Origin: JAVBTR01 sp031556065
Lineage (GTDB): Bacteria; Bacillota; Clostridia; Christensenellales; Aristaeellaceae
DNA: 64,000 nucleotides
Direction: 5' to 3'
NCBI GenBank assembly: GCA_031556065.1
Contig: JAVBTR010000018.1
Span: forward strand, 1 to 64,000
In this document: positions 24,522 through 33,441 of the stretch, in pieces
Layout of the letters: every line of letters begins with the position of its first letter
Position numbering within the stretch: position 1 is the first letter of the stretch
Program-made: the position numbers and the translations under genes
The notes under the pieces: generated by a model
Database searches by the model: none
The model's input: only the letters and a program-made list of their open reading frames with translations
Told to the model about the DNA's origin: nothing

Positions 24522-25646
24522 ATGGAACAAAAGCAAGTGCAACTGGCCGCCGATAGCTTTTCTTGCCCCGGCTGCGGCGGGAAGCTGATCTTCGACCCCG
24601 AAGCGGAAAAGCTCAAATGCCCCTACTGCGGTTCCCTTGTGGATGTCAAAAGGGAACTGGTCACCCCCATGGAATACGATATTAACAAGGCCCTCACCGA
24701 CAAACAAACCAACTGGGGTGGCCATGTGCGGGTGTTTTCCTGCCAGGGCTGCGGGGCCCAAACAGTGCTGGACCAAAATACCACCTCGGAGGTCTGCGCT
24801 TTTTGCGGCAGCGCCAATGTGCTCAAGGATCAGGGCGAAGCAGGCATCGCGCCAGAATCGGTAATCCCTTTTTCCATTCCTAAGGAAACTGCTGCCTCTT
24901 CCTTTTCAGGCTGGCTTAAGGGCAAGCTCTTCACCCCCAGAAAAGCAAAAAAATCTTGCCAGTTGGATCATATCCAAGGGGTCTATTTGCCCCACTGGAC
25001 GTACGATGCAAAAACCCAATCGGATTACACCGGCAAGGAAGGCCATGCCTATTATGTAACCGTGGATGTGCAGGTCCAGCGGGACGGCAAAACCGTCACC
25101 GAACAGCAGCAGGAGCGGCGGATCGACTGGCGGCCCGTTAAAGGGCACCTTACAAGGGATTTCGATGATGTGATCGTCCCCGGCAGCCAGCGCTTGCCGG
25201 ATGAGCTTTTAAACCGCGTCCAGCCCTACGATCTAAAGCGGCTATGCAAATACCAAAGCGCTTACCTGGCCGGGTTCATGAGCGAAAAACCGGTGCGGGA
25301 TGTTAAAGCCGGGTTTGAGGTGGCTAAAACCATCATCGATAAAGCCATGAGGGACATGGCCTACAATGACATTTTAAGGCACGCCGATGAAGCCCAGGTG
25401 GATTCCATCACCTCCACTCACAGCGATGTGAAATACAAGCTGGTGTTGCTTCCCATGTGGCTTTCCTCCTTTACCTATAAGGCAAAAAGCTACCACGTGC
25501 TGGTAAACGGCGCCAACGGCAAGGTAGGCGGCCAAGCCCCCATCAGCGCCCTGCGGGTAGCCCTGGCCATAGCATTGGCAGCGGCGCTGCTCTTGCTGGT
25601 GTACTATCTGTTTCTATCCGGTGACATAAGCGTCTCTTTTTATTAA
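24522..25646 (+). CDS. zinc-ribbon membrane-anchored protein
   Basis: 374 residues. The N-terminus has two zinc ribbons: SCPGCGGKLIFD ... KCPYCGS and FSCQGCGAQTVLD ... VCAFCGS, of the TFIIB/primosomal type. The middle resembles Clostridial proteins with LPHWTYDAKTQSDYTG and two repeats of that kind. A single C-terminal membrane helix (about 347-366) anchors it. Function unknown; the family is common in Firmicutes. Start has AGGAGG upstream. Confidence 0.85.
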   Translation: MEQKQVQLAADSFSCPGCGGKLIFDPEAEKLKCPYCGSLVDVKRELVTPMEYDINKALTDKQTNWGGHVRVFSCQGCGAQTVLDQNTTSEVCAFCGSANVLKDQGEAGIAPESVIPFSIPKETAASSFSGWLKGKLFTPRKAKKSCQLDHIQGVYLPHWTYDAKTQSDYTGKEGHAYYVTVDVQVQRDGKTVTEQQQERRIDWRPVKGHLTRDFDDVIVPGSQRLPDELLNRVQPYDLKRLCKYQSAYLAGFMSEKPVRDVKAGFEVAKTIIDKAMRDMAYNDILRHADEAQVDSITSTHSDVKYKLVLLPMWLSSFTYKAKSYHVLVNGANGKVGGQAPISALRVALAIALAAALLLLVYYLFLSGDISVSFY

Positions 25647-25661
25647 AAGTTTAACTCGGAA

Positions 25662-25690
25662 TTTACATTCGGGGTTAACAGTGGTATAAT
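25662..25690 (+). promoter_or_regulatory. promoter of the Fe3+-type ABC importer
   Basis: Plus strand TTTACA (25662-25667), 17-base spacer, TATAAT (25685-25690). GTTAA repeats surround it (25650, 25674, 25695). Confidence 0.8.
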
Positions 25691-25742
25691 GATGTTAATT
25701 AAACGAGCGGCTCAACCGCTTTATAAACAGGAGGCAGATCAT

Positions 25743-26942
25743 ATGAAAAAGTTCCTTTCTCTTTGCTTAGCGCTGATTATGGTAATGGCGCTGGTTCCCA
25801 TGGCCATGGCAGAAGATTATTCCGACGTGACCATCCGTATCTACTCCAACTCCAATTCCACCGAGCGGGCCACTTGGCTGGCCGACGCGGCTAAAAAAGC
25901 TGGCTTCACCATTTCCATGGACGACAACACCGTTTTGAACGGCGATACCGCCGCTATCCAAGCCGCCAATGAAAACAAAGACGGCGATATCCTCTTCGGC
26001 CTGAATGAAACCCGTTGGGGCCAAGTGGTAAATGGCACCTACGAAAATCTTAAGCTGGTAGATTGGACCCCCACCTGGGCCTCCGAAGTGGGCCAGTATA
26101 AGTATGACGGCAAAGCTTACGGCCTGGTTATCCAGAATGTATTGATGCTCTACCGTAACGACGAACTGGGCACCAAGGGCGAAGCCCTTGCCTTCGACCA
26201 CTGGTCAGACATCGTGAATTGCGGCTATACCTGGTACCGCCAGGGCAAGGTGGGTGGCACCACCAACGCCAACATCAACTCCGCCATGCTCTACCCCTTC
26301 ACCGATCCGCAGAGCCCCGCCGGCGGCATCACCATCGACGGCTGGAAAACCTTGTGGGCCTACTGTGCGGGCGGCGTGTTCACTGGCGACAGTTACGGCT
26401 TCGATCCTTTGAATAAGGGCGATGTGCAGGTATCCACCTTCTATTCTTCTTCTCTCTATGGCAAGATCGACGCCGCAGCCGAGGGTTCCGCCACCCCCTT
26501 GCTGGGCGCTTTAGAACCCGAAAACTGGGCTTTGGTAGACGTTAAAGACGGCACCTACTACATTGCCGAATACATGGGTATTCTGGACCGCGCCAACCGC
26601 AGCGAAAAAGAAACCGCTGCTGTAACCGCTTTCGCCGAATGGTTCGGTTCTGCTGATGTGCAGGCTGCTTGGGGCGAAGAATTCGACTCCTACCCCTGCA
26701 ACGAAGTGGCCGTTTCCAAGCTGTACGACGAAGTTCCCGCCATCTACACCCTGAAAAACTTCGCCCTTGAAAACGTGGCCGGCACCGATATGAACTACGC
26801 CGAATACGTTGGCGCTCATTCCGCTGAATGGACCAATATCATGACCAACCTGGGCTTCTACTGGGCCGATATGAGCGCCCCCGTAACCGAACCCGATTGG
26901 GCTACCCTCGACTGGGCTACATTAACTGTGGCTGCCCAATAG
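25743..26942 (+). CDS. extracellular solute-binding protein, Fe3+/family 1 type
   Basis: 399 residues with a signal peptide (MKKFLSLCLALIMVMALVPMAMA) and no lipobox cysteine, so it is released or anchored by its partners. The fold pattern (SNSNSTERATWLADAAKKAG, VLMLYRNDEL, YAEYVGAHSAEW) fits type 2 periplasmic receptors of the iron(III)/thiamine/2-aminoethylphosphonate group; the ligand is uncertain. The start at 25743 has AGGAGG 9 bases upstream. It is followed by a hairpin and then by its ATPase and permease, so the receptor may be made in excess. Confidence 0.85.
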   Translation: MKKFLSLCLALIMVMALVPMAMAEDYSDVTIRIYSNSNSTERATWLADAAKKAGFTISMDDNTVLNGDTAAIQAANENKDGDILFGLNETRWGQVVNGTYENLKLVDWTPTWASEVGQYKYDGKAYGLVIQNVLMLYRNDELGTKGEALAFDHWSDIVNCGYTWYRQGKVGGTTNANINSAMLYPFTDPQSPAGGITIDGWKTLWAYCAGGVFTGDSYGFDPLNKGDVQVSTFYSSSLYGKIDAAAEGSATPLLGALEPENWALVDVKDGTYYIAEYMGILDRANRSEKETAAVTAFAEWFGSADVQAAWGEEFDSYPCNEVAVSKLYDEVPAIYTLKNFALENVAGTDMNYAEYVGAHSAEWTNIMTNLGFYWADMSAPVTEPDWATLDWATLTVAAQ

Positions 26943-26972
26943 CATTAAATCTCGGCTTTCTTGGGGAGAGCT

Positions 26973-27013
26973 CGAGAGGGGGTTTCTTTCTCTCTGAAAG
27001 AAACCCCCTCTCG
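26973..27013 (+). terminator. long hairpin with conserved flank, copy 2
   Basis: Perfect 18-base-pair stem (26973-26990 and 26996-27013) between the receptor gene and its ATPase gene. It carries the flank CTTTCTTGGGGAGAG seen at 4470 and, reversed, at 8650. It probably reduces read-through to the transporter genes or protects the receptor mRNA. Confidence 0.7.
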
Positions 27014-27044
27014 CATTTAGTCTTAACTGAAGGGGTCTTGCATC

Positions 27045-28031
27045 ATGATCGATTTAAAAAATATCAACGTCAAGTTCGGCGATTTTTTAGCGTTGAAGGA
27101 TATCAATGTCCATGTAAAGGAAGGGGAGTTTTTCACCTTCTTAGGCCCCTCTGGCTGTGGCAAAACCACCACCCTGCGCACCATTACCGGGTTTATCGAG
27201 CCGGTTTCGGGCACAGTTTGCGTTAAGGATAAAGACATTACCCACGTGCCTATCGAAGACCGCAACATCGGCATCGTTTTCCAAAGCTATGCCCTTTTCC
27301 CCACCATGACTGTGTACGACAACATCGCCTTTGGGCTAAAGATAAAGAAAGACAAAAAAGCGCTGATCGATGAAAAGGTCCGCGCCATTGCCAAGAAAGT
27401 GGATTTAAGCGACGAGCAATTAAAGAAGGCGGTTTCCCAGCTTTCCGGCGGCCAGCAGCAGCGTGTGGCCATCGCCAGAGCGCTGGTAAATGAGCCCGCT
27501 ATCATCTGCATGGATGAACCCCTTTCCAACCTGGACGCGAAGCTCCGGGTACAGCTTCGCAACGAGCTTAAAAAGATGCAGAAGGATTTCGGCATCACTA
27601 CCATTTACGTGACCCACGACCAGGAAGAGGCGCTGACCTTATCCGATAGAATCGCGGTTTTCAACCAGGGCTGCATTGAGCAGATCGGCACACCCAACGA
27701 AGTATATAACCATTCCCAGACAGAATTCGTATGCAATTTCATTGGCGATATTAATCTTTTAAGCGATGAAATGGCGAAGAAGCTGGGACTGGATAACAGC
27801 AAGAACAACTATATCCGGCTGGAGCGGTTAAAGTTAAATAGCCAGGAAGATTTCTGGGGCATCGTAACCAGCCGCGAATATTACGGCCTATATATTAAAT
27901 ATTACCTGGATATAGGCGGCGTTACTATGAAGGCCATCGAAAAGAACGATGGCGTGAACCTTCACGAGATCGGCGATTCCATAGCCGTTTCCATTGACGT
28001 TAAAGACATTATGGCCTACGACAAAGCATAA
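27045..28031 (+). CDS. ABC transporter ATP-binding protein (FbpC/PotA type)
   Basis: 328 residues. Walker A GPSGCGKTT, signature QLSGGQQQRVAIARAL, Walker B CMDEPLSNLD and switch His in VTHDQEEAL are all intact. The C-terminal 90 residues form a regulatory domain of TOBE type. Together with the receptor upstream and the double permease downstream it forms a complete importer. Confidence 0.94.
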   Translation: MIDLKNINVKFGDFLALKDINVHVKEGEFFTFLGPSGCGKTTTLRTITGFIEPVSGTVCVKDKDITHVPIEDRNIGIVFQSYALFPTMTVYDNIAFGLKIKKDKKALIDEKVRAIAKKVDLSDEQLKKAVSQLSGGQQQRVAIARALVNEPAIICMDEPLSNLDAKLRVQLRNELKKMQKDFGITTIYVTHDQEEALTLSDRIAVFNQGCIEQIGTPNEVYNHSQTEFVCNFIGDINLLSDEMAKKLGLDNSKNNYIRLERLKLNSQEDFWGIVTSREYYGLYIKYYLDIGGVTMKAIEKNDGVNLHEIGDSIAVSIDVKDIMAYDKA

Positions 28032-28044
28032 AGGAGGCGGCAGA

Positions 28045-29949
28045 ATGCAAGGCACAGTAAAAAGGCAACTGAATGGGCAGATGCTTTTTAAGGTTTTCGG
28101 CATCGCCTTCTTCGTGTACCTGTTTTTAGGATTCATGGTACTGCCCTGCTTAAATACCCTTACCAGCATTTTTACAACAAAAAACGCCGAAGGGGTTACA
28201 GACCCTTGGGCGGTAATCCGTTTCTTTCTGGCTGGCAACATGGCCAATTATCTTTGGAATTCTCTGAAGCTGGCCATTGTGCTGGTGGTCACAGTAAACG
28301 TGGTTGGCATTTCCATTGTGCTGTTAACAGAATACTTCGATATCAAAGGCGCAAAGATTCTTCGGGCCGGGTATATGACCACCATGATCTATTCCGGCGT
28401 GGCCCTGGTAACGGGGTATTTGTTCCTCTACGACAGCAACGGCATTATTACCACAGCCCTGCGTAACGCGTTCCCCAGCTTTAACCCCAACTGGTTTTCA
28501 GGGTTCAACGCGGTGATCTTTACAATGACTTTCGCCTGCACCAGCAACCATATGCTGTTTTTGCGAAATGCCATCCGGGGGCTGGACTATAACACGGTGG
28601 AAGCGGCACGGAACCTTGGGGCAAAGCCCTTTAAGGTGCTGTTCAAGGTGGTTTTTCCAACGCTGATCCCCACACTGTTTTCACTAACGGTGATGACGTT
28701 TATTACTGGCCTATGCGCCATGTCCGCCCCAACATTATTGGGCTTCGATTCCATCAACCCTGAAATCGTGCGCTTGGCAGGCTCCTCCATCGCGGACGAA
28801 GCTTTCCCTCAGGCCCGGGCGGCTTTGCTTTCCATTATTCTGGCCATGTTCACGATTATATTGCTTACAGTGCTTTCAGCCTATGAGCGCAAGGGGCATT
28901 ATCTATCGGTTTCAAAAACCAAGGCCAAACTGGTAAAGCAAAAGATCACCAGTCCGGTAGGCAATGTGCTGGCCCACATTTATGCCTATGTGCTGTTTAT
29001 TATCTACATGACGCCGGTGGTCATGATCGTGATCTTCGCCTTCCAGACCCACAGCGCCATTCGCATGAAGCAGCTGGATGTAAGTAATTGGACGCTGCTT
29101 AACTTCTTTGGCCAGGCGGATTATTCCTACCTGACTGCCCGGGGGAAAACCACCGTCCGGGAAGGGGCCATTTCCGGGGTGTTTTCTAACGCTTCCACCA
29201 TGGAGGGCATTCAGTTAAGCTTTATCCTTTCAGCGCTGGGGGCAGCCCTGGCTTGCGTCATCGTGGTGGTAGCCTGCAACTATATCTTCAAGCACAAAAA
29301 AACCGGGGCAGTGCTGGAATACAGTCTGCTGTTCCCCTGGCTTCTGCCTACGATTTTGATCTGCTACTCCTACCGTACTTATTTCAATTCCGAAGAGATC
29401 TGGTACGTATTCAACAGTAACTTGTATTATATGGACAGGGTGCGGCTTTTAATTGTCATTGCGTATACGGTAACCAAGCTGCCCTTTTCACTTCGCATGA
29501 TCAAGGCATCCTTCTATGCAATCGACGAAGAGCTGGAGGATGCGGCGCGGAACCTGGGCGCAAGCCAGCTGCGAACCTTTATGAGGGTGAAACTGCCCAT
29601 TATTTTGCCAAGCGTGCTAGCGGTGTTCGCGCTGAACTTTAACGCCCTGTTTACAGAATACGATATGTCGGCCTCCTTCGCTAGTTCCTATGGGAAAACC
29701 TACGCCATGGTGATCCAGGGCATGTGCGCCGATGAAGGGTTGTATGGCTTTAACATCAATGCCTCTGGACGGCGGTGCGCTTCCACGGTATTCATTATGA
29801 TTATCTCGGGGATTATACTATATCTGGTTTACGGCGTCGGTTCCCGGGACTTGGGCGAACGGCTGGAGATTAAAGAAAAGCGGCGAAAACGAAGAGAAAA
29901 GATCGCTGCAAGGGTACTTAAAAAACAGACCGCAGTACAAATTGAATAA
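28045..29949 (+). CDS. ABC transporter permease, two domains in one chain
   Basis: 634 residues with two BPD_transp_1 domains in tandem; the EAA loops read EAARNLGAKPFKVLFKVVFP in the first half and EDAARNLGASQLRTFMRVKLP in the second. About 12 membrane helices. The fused arrangement is that of FbpB, ThiP and PhnU permeases. The start at 28045 has AAGGAGG 7 bases upstream; earlier codons overlap the ATPase gene. Ends at a strong terminator. Confidence 0.93.
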   Translation: MQGTVKRQLNGQMLFKVFGIAFFVYLFLGFMVLPCLNTLTSIFTTKNAEGVTDPWAVIRFFLAGNMANYLWNSLKLAIVLVVTVNVVGISIVLLTEYFDIKGAKILRAGYMTTMIYSGVALVTGYLFLYDSNGIITTALRNAFPSFNPNWFSGFNAVIFTMTFACTSNHMLFLRNAIRGLDYNTVEAARNLGAKPFKVLFKVVFPTLIPTLFSLTVMTFITGLCAMSAPTLLGFDSINPEIVRLAGSSIADEAFPQARAALLSIILAMFTIILLTVLSAYERKGHYLSVSKTKAKLVKQKITSPVGNVLAHIYAYVLFIIYMTPVVMIVIFAFQTHSAIRMKQLDVSNWTLLNFFGQADYSYLTARGKTTVREGAISGVFSNASTMEGIQLSFILSALGAALACVIVVVACNYIFKHKKTGAVLEYSLLFPWLLPTILICYSYRTYFNSEEIWYVFNSNLYYMDRVRLLIVIAYTVTKLPFSLRMIKASFYAIDEELEDAARNLGASQLRTFMRVKLPIILPSVLAVFALNFNALFTEYDMSASFASSYGKTYAMVIQGMCADEGLYGFNINASGRRCASTVFIMIISGIILYLVYGVGSRDLGERLEIKEKRRKRREKIAARVLKKQTAVQIE

Positions 29950-29985
29950 GGCAAACCCGGCACGCTGCGGCGTGCCGGGTTTGCC
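29950..29985. terminator. bidirectional terminator
   Basis: Perfect 16-base-pair stem (GGCAAACCCGGCACGC and its complement) with a TGCG loop, between the convergent permease and GH8 genes. Short T runs follow on both strands. Confidence 0.8.
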
Positions 29986-29986
29986 T

Positions 29987-31087
29987 TTAATAGATTCTAT
30001 ATTCTCCTGCCAGCATCATCAGGCAGAAGAAATACAGGCAGTTATCATAATACCGCCGCTGGCCCTTGCGCAGGGGCAGTTCCCAGAAAGTTCTCACCCA
30101 GTAATCGGCCACTTCACCCTTGGTGGCCAGGCTTCCGGCAGCGTTGGTGGCGATGATCGCGGTGGGGTGCATGGCAGGTTCATCAAAGGGCGTGCCATCT
30201 AAGTGGTAAGCCCGCAGATCGTTGATATCCGCCTTTTCGTAGAAAAAGTGCTGGAGGTTACGGGCAATTTCTGTTAACTCCGGCGTATCCCCGAACCAGG
30301 CGTTATCCAGTCCGATATTCATAACCACCCGGTAGGCGTCGGAATAATACTCATACTCCTTTTTAAACATCAGCCGCATGGTGCCGTTGTATTCGGCATA
30401 CTCCGGGCACAGCCCCGTTTCAGGATGGGCTGCTGTGGGCAGGTATTCCCGGCTGGCCTTGGCCGCTTCCTGCCAAAAATCCCGGTCCTCTTCGTCGGCC
30501 CATTTGGCGAACAGTTCATAAAAATGAGGCAGGTGGTAACTGGGATCGGTAAAGGGGGTTTCAGGCACGAACTTAATCTGCTTGTTAGCAGGGTCCCACA
30601 TAGGCTGGCCTTCCGGCTGCAGTTCATGCTGGTGAACGCAGTGCCTTAAAATATCCCGCGCCTGGACGCTGTAATCAAAGGGAGCCTGGCCATCTCCCCA
30701 ACGATGGGAAGCAAGGAACAGTGCCATGGCGTAATACTCGTCCCCATCGGGAGCGGGGCCTTGGGCGTTGCGGGTACCATCCAATTGCACTGACCAGGCA
30801 AAATACCCCTGGTACTTTCCATCCGGGTGATGCATATAGGTTTTTGAAAACAGCCACAGCTTATCGAAAATATCCTTGCGGTCCATTTGTACGGCCATCA
30901 TCATGCCATAGCTCATGCCCTCAGTACGTGCATCGTTGTTGCCCGTATCCACCATGCAGGCCATGGTTTCCCCAACGGGCAAGTAGATTTTTTCTTCCTC
31001 ATCGAAAAACAAGGTGCTAAACGCCTCTTTGATTCGGGCCTTGGCTTGTTCCTTGGTGATCCCAATGTTTTCAAACACGTTTCGCAT
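29987..31087 (-). CDS. GH8 reducing-end xylose-releasing exo-oligoxylanase
   Basis: 366 residues without signal peptide, so cytoplasmic. Rex enzymes cut xylose from the reducing end of xylo-oligosaccharides. The catalytic acid lies in TEGMSYGMMMAVQM and the base region in YYSDAYRVVMNIGLD. The start at 31087 has AAGGAG 7 bases upstream. The gene follows the GH39 gene with a 1-base gap, so the two are one operon for intracellular breakdown of imported xylo-oligosaccharides. Confidence 0.9.
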   Translation of the reverse strand: MRNVFENIGITKEQAKARIKEAFSTLFFDEEEKIYLPVGETMACMVDTGNNDARTEGMSYGMMMAVQMDRKDIFDKLWLFSKTYMHHPDGKYQGYFAWSVQLDGTRNAQGPAPDGDEYYAMALFLASHRWGDGQAPFDYSVQARDILRHCVHQHELQPEGQPMWDPANKQIKFVPETPFTDPSYHLPHFYELFAKWADEEDRDFWQEAAKASREYLPTAAHPETGLCPEYAEYNGTMRLMFKKEYEYYSDAYRVVMNIGLDNAWFGDTPELTEIARNLQHFFYEKADINDLRAYHLDGTPFDEPAMHPTAIIATNAAGSLATKGEVADYWVRTFWELPLRKGQRRYYDNCLYFFCLMMLAGEYRIY

Positions 31088-31088
31088 G

Positions 31089-32546
31089 TTATTGCTCCTT
31101 CTTATACCAATCGTAATCAAAGCCCCTGTCGTTTTCCATCTGCACAGGCCGTAGTTGGAAATACACCACATCATGCTTATAAAGCTGGATGCTGACTTCC
31201 CCTATAACATGGGCGGTCTGTACATTAGGCTTGGCGCAGGCCTTGATAATTTCTGTTTCTTCCTTACTGGGATTGGCCGGCTGGCCCAGATCGTGCCAGG
31301 CCTTTCTTGGATCTCCCACCCTGTTTGTAACCAAGCAGTATTCCCCCTTAGGAAGAGCCAGGCTAAAATGCTCCTTTTCATCAATGGCCCACAAAACCCC
31401 GTGGAAAATGCCGTCTTCTCCTTTGGTTACAACAGCGCTATCCCATTTTAGCACGCAAGCCCCTTGTAGCTGCTTAAAGAACTTGTATGTCCAATAAGTG
31501 GGCTTTTCGATGCTTTCGTTGGCCAGCAACCCAAAGCCACCGTGGAAAGGCGTAAAGGGCACACCATTTTCCTCAAACACATCGCCGAAAGTCCAATAAG
31601 AATACGATGCCGCCACTTCCCCAAGGCGTGCCAGAAGCCCCGCCACAAGGGCTGCATTGTAACAGGTATCGTGAATGGGGCATAAGGGCGAATAAGAAGT
31701 ATTGAACTCCGTAATATGCATTTCCATACCCTTAAACTTAGGGAAGCTATCGATTATATCCCGGGTTGCCTGCATTTCATCCATAATGGATTGAACGGTG
31801 CGCATGGTATGGTACACATAATGCCCGGTTTTAATGGGTTCTTCCGCCATATAGGCGTGACGGGTTACAAAATCCAGCGGCAGGTCTTTATCCTGGCAGA
31901 ACTGTAAAAACGCCCGCATCCAATCGTGGCAATTTTCAATACCGCAAATGGCCGGCCCTCCTACCCGCATTTGGGGCAGGGCTTCTTTAACCGCCTTAAC
32001 CGATACCTCATACAGTTTAAAATAAGCTTCCAAATCGGCATTCTCCCAAAAAACAGCCAGGTTCGGCTCGTTCCATACCTCCACAGGCCAGGTGGCCACT
32101 TCCCTTTCGCCATACCTTGAAACCAGGTGGACGATCATGGCCTTGATTAAGTTGGCCCATTCGCTGTGATCCTGCGGTGGGGTTACGTTACCCTTCCAAT
32201 AGAACATTAATTGGCTGCCGGAAGCCATATCATAAGGCATGAATCCCAGTTCGAAAAAGGGTTTGATATTTAAGCGCTGGTAAGCGTCCATAACCCTGTC
32301 CAGATACGTCCAGTTGTATTCCACCTGCCGCTGGCCGTTTTCATCCTGGTAAGCGTGAAAAATACCCATATCATCCGAAAACAGGCCATGGCCCCGAATG
32401 TATTGAAAACCAATCTCCTTTTGGGCTTTTTCAAGCTGCTTTAAATATTCCTCGTGCAATGCCAGCCCCATGCGTCCGGTGCCTACACAAAAATCCGCAT
32501 AATTCCCCCAAAATGGCTGTTGTGTGTTCCGTAAATCCATATTCAT
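31089..32546 (-). CDS. GH39 beta-xylosidase
   Basis: 485 residues, cytoplasmic. The clan GH-A acid/base is in VEVWNEPNLAVFW and the nucleophile in MHITEFNTSY. The TIM barrel is followed by a C-terminal beta-sandwich (after about 390), as in Thermoanaerobacterium XynB. Releases xylose from non-reducing ends. The start at 32546 has GGAGG 9 bases upstream. First gene of the two-gene xylo-oligosaccharide operon. Confidence 0.93.
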   Translation of the reverse strand: MNMDLRNTQQPFWGNYADFCVGTGRMGLALHEEYLKQLEKAQKEIGFQYIRGHGLFSDDMGIFHAYQDENGQRQVEYNWTYLDRVMDAYQRLNIKPFFELGFMPYDMASGSQLMFYWKGNVTPPQDHSEWANLIKAMIVHLVSRYGEREVATWPVEVWNEPNLAVFWENADLEAYFKLYEVSVKAVKEALPQMRVGGPAICGIENCHDWMRAFLQFCQDKDLPLDFVTRHAYMAEEPIKTGHYVYHTMRTVQSIMDEMQATRDIIDSFPKFKGMEMHITEFNTSYSPLCPIHDTCYNAALVAGLLARLGEVAASYSYWTFGDVFEENGVPFTPFHGGFGLLANESIEKPTYWTYKFFKQLQGACVLKWDSAVVTKGEDGIFHGVLWAIDEKEHFSLALPKGEYCLVTNRVGDPRKAWHDLGQPANPSKEETEIIKACAKPNVQTAHVIGEVSIQLYKHDVVYFQLRPVQMENDRGFDYDWYKKEQ

Positions 32547-32570
32547 TTCCGTTTCCCTCCAATAGGAGAT

Positions 32571-32621
32571 ATTATAATCAAACATGCCCCACTTTGCAAT
32601 CGGATAAAAATAATATATAAT
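32571..32621. promoter_or_regulatory. divergent promoters sharing one palindromic -35 box
   Basis: The self-complementary hexamer TTGCAA (32594-32599) is the -35 box in both directions. Rightward it is followed by 16 bases and TATAAT (32616-32621), for the MBL gene. Leftward it is followed by 17 bases and TATAAT (32571-32576), for the xylosidase operon. Confidence 0.85.
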
Positions 32622-32639
32622 GCCTTAGAGGTGTAGAAA

Positions 32640-33440
32640 ATGGAAAAAATGATACTCTTAGGTACAGGGAACGCCCAAGCCATTCACTGTTACAACACAT
32701 GCTTTGCCCTTGCAAAAGGCAGCGAATATTTTCTGGTAGACGCAGGGGGCGGAAATGGCATCTTAAGCCAGTTGGAAAAGGCCTGCATTCCCCTTACCGC
32801 CATTCACCATATGTTTATTAGCCATACCCACTCCGACCACATTCTAGGTGCTGTGTGGCTTCTGCGGATGATCGCTGCCGCCCAGGCCCAGGGCAAGTAC
32901 GAAGGAGATTTTCATATTTATGGCCATAAGGAATGCCTGGAGGGCCTTCAGACCATGGTGAACATCGCTGTACAGCCCAAATTCACCAAGCGCATAGGGA
33001 CAAGTATTCTGCTTCACACAGTAGAAGACGGGCAGAAAGAAACCATCCTGGGGGATGAGATGGTATTTTTCGATATCGGTTCCACCAAGTGCAAGCAGTT
33101 CGGTTTCGCCATTGGCAGACAATTTTGCTTTATTGGCGATGAACCCTACCAGTCCCGCGAGCAGGTTTATGCCCAGAACACCCAGTGGCTTTTGCACGAA
33201 GCCTTTTGTCTTTACGCCCAGCGGGATATATTCAGGCCCTACGAAAAGCATCATGCCACGGTAAAAGAGGCCTGTGAAACCGCTCAGATACTTAAGGCCC
33301 GGAACCTAATACTCTACCACACAGAGGATAAGAGTCTGAAAGACAGAAAAAACCTGTATTTAAGTGAAGGTACACCCTATTTTACTGGCCACCTTTTCGT
33401 GCCGGACGATCTGGATACCTTTACATTGCAGGAGAGATAA
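32640..33440 (+). CDS. MBL-fold hydrolase (ribonuclease Z-like)
   Basis: 266 residues with a metallo-beta-lactamase fold; HTHSDH (about 61-66) gives the metal-binding HxHxDH motif, then a later Asp (CFIGDEP), a His in HEAF and the C-terminal NLILYHTED. The layout is of the RNase Z/ElaC superfamily, but it is shorter than true RNase Z and lacks an evident tRNA-binding arm. Precise substrate unknown. It is paired with the NCS1 permease that starts 1 base after it. Confidence 0.85.
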   Translation: MEKMILLGTGNAQAIHCYNTCFALAKGSEYFLVDAGGGNGILSQLEKACIPLTAIHHMFISHTHSDHILGAVWLLRMIAAAQAQGKYEGDFHIYGHKECLEGLQTMVNIAVQPKFTKRIGTSILLHTVEDGQKETILGDEMVFFDIGSTKCKQFGFAIGRQFCFIGDEPYQSREQVYAQNTQWLLHEAFCLYAQRDIFRPYEKHHATVKEACETAQILKARNLILYHTEDKSLKDRKNLYLSEGTPYFTGHLFVPDDLDTFTLQER

Positions 33441-33441
33441 C

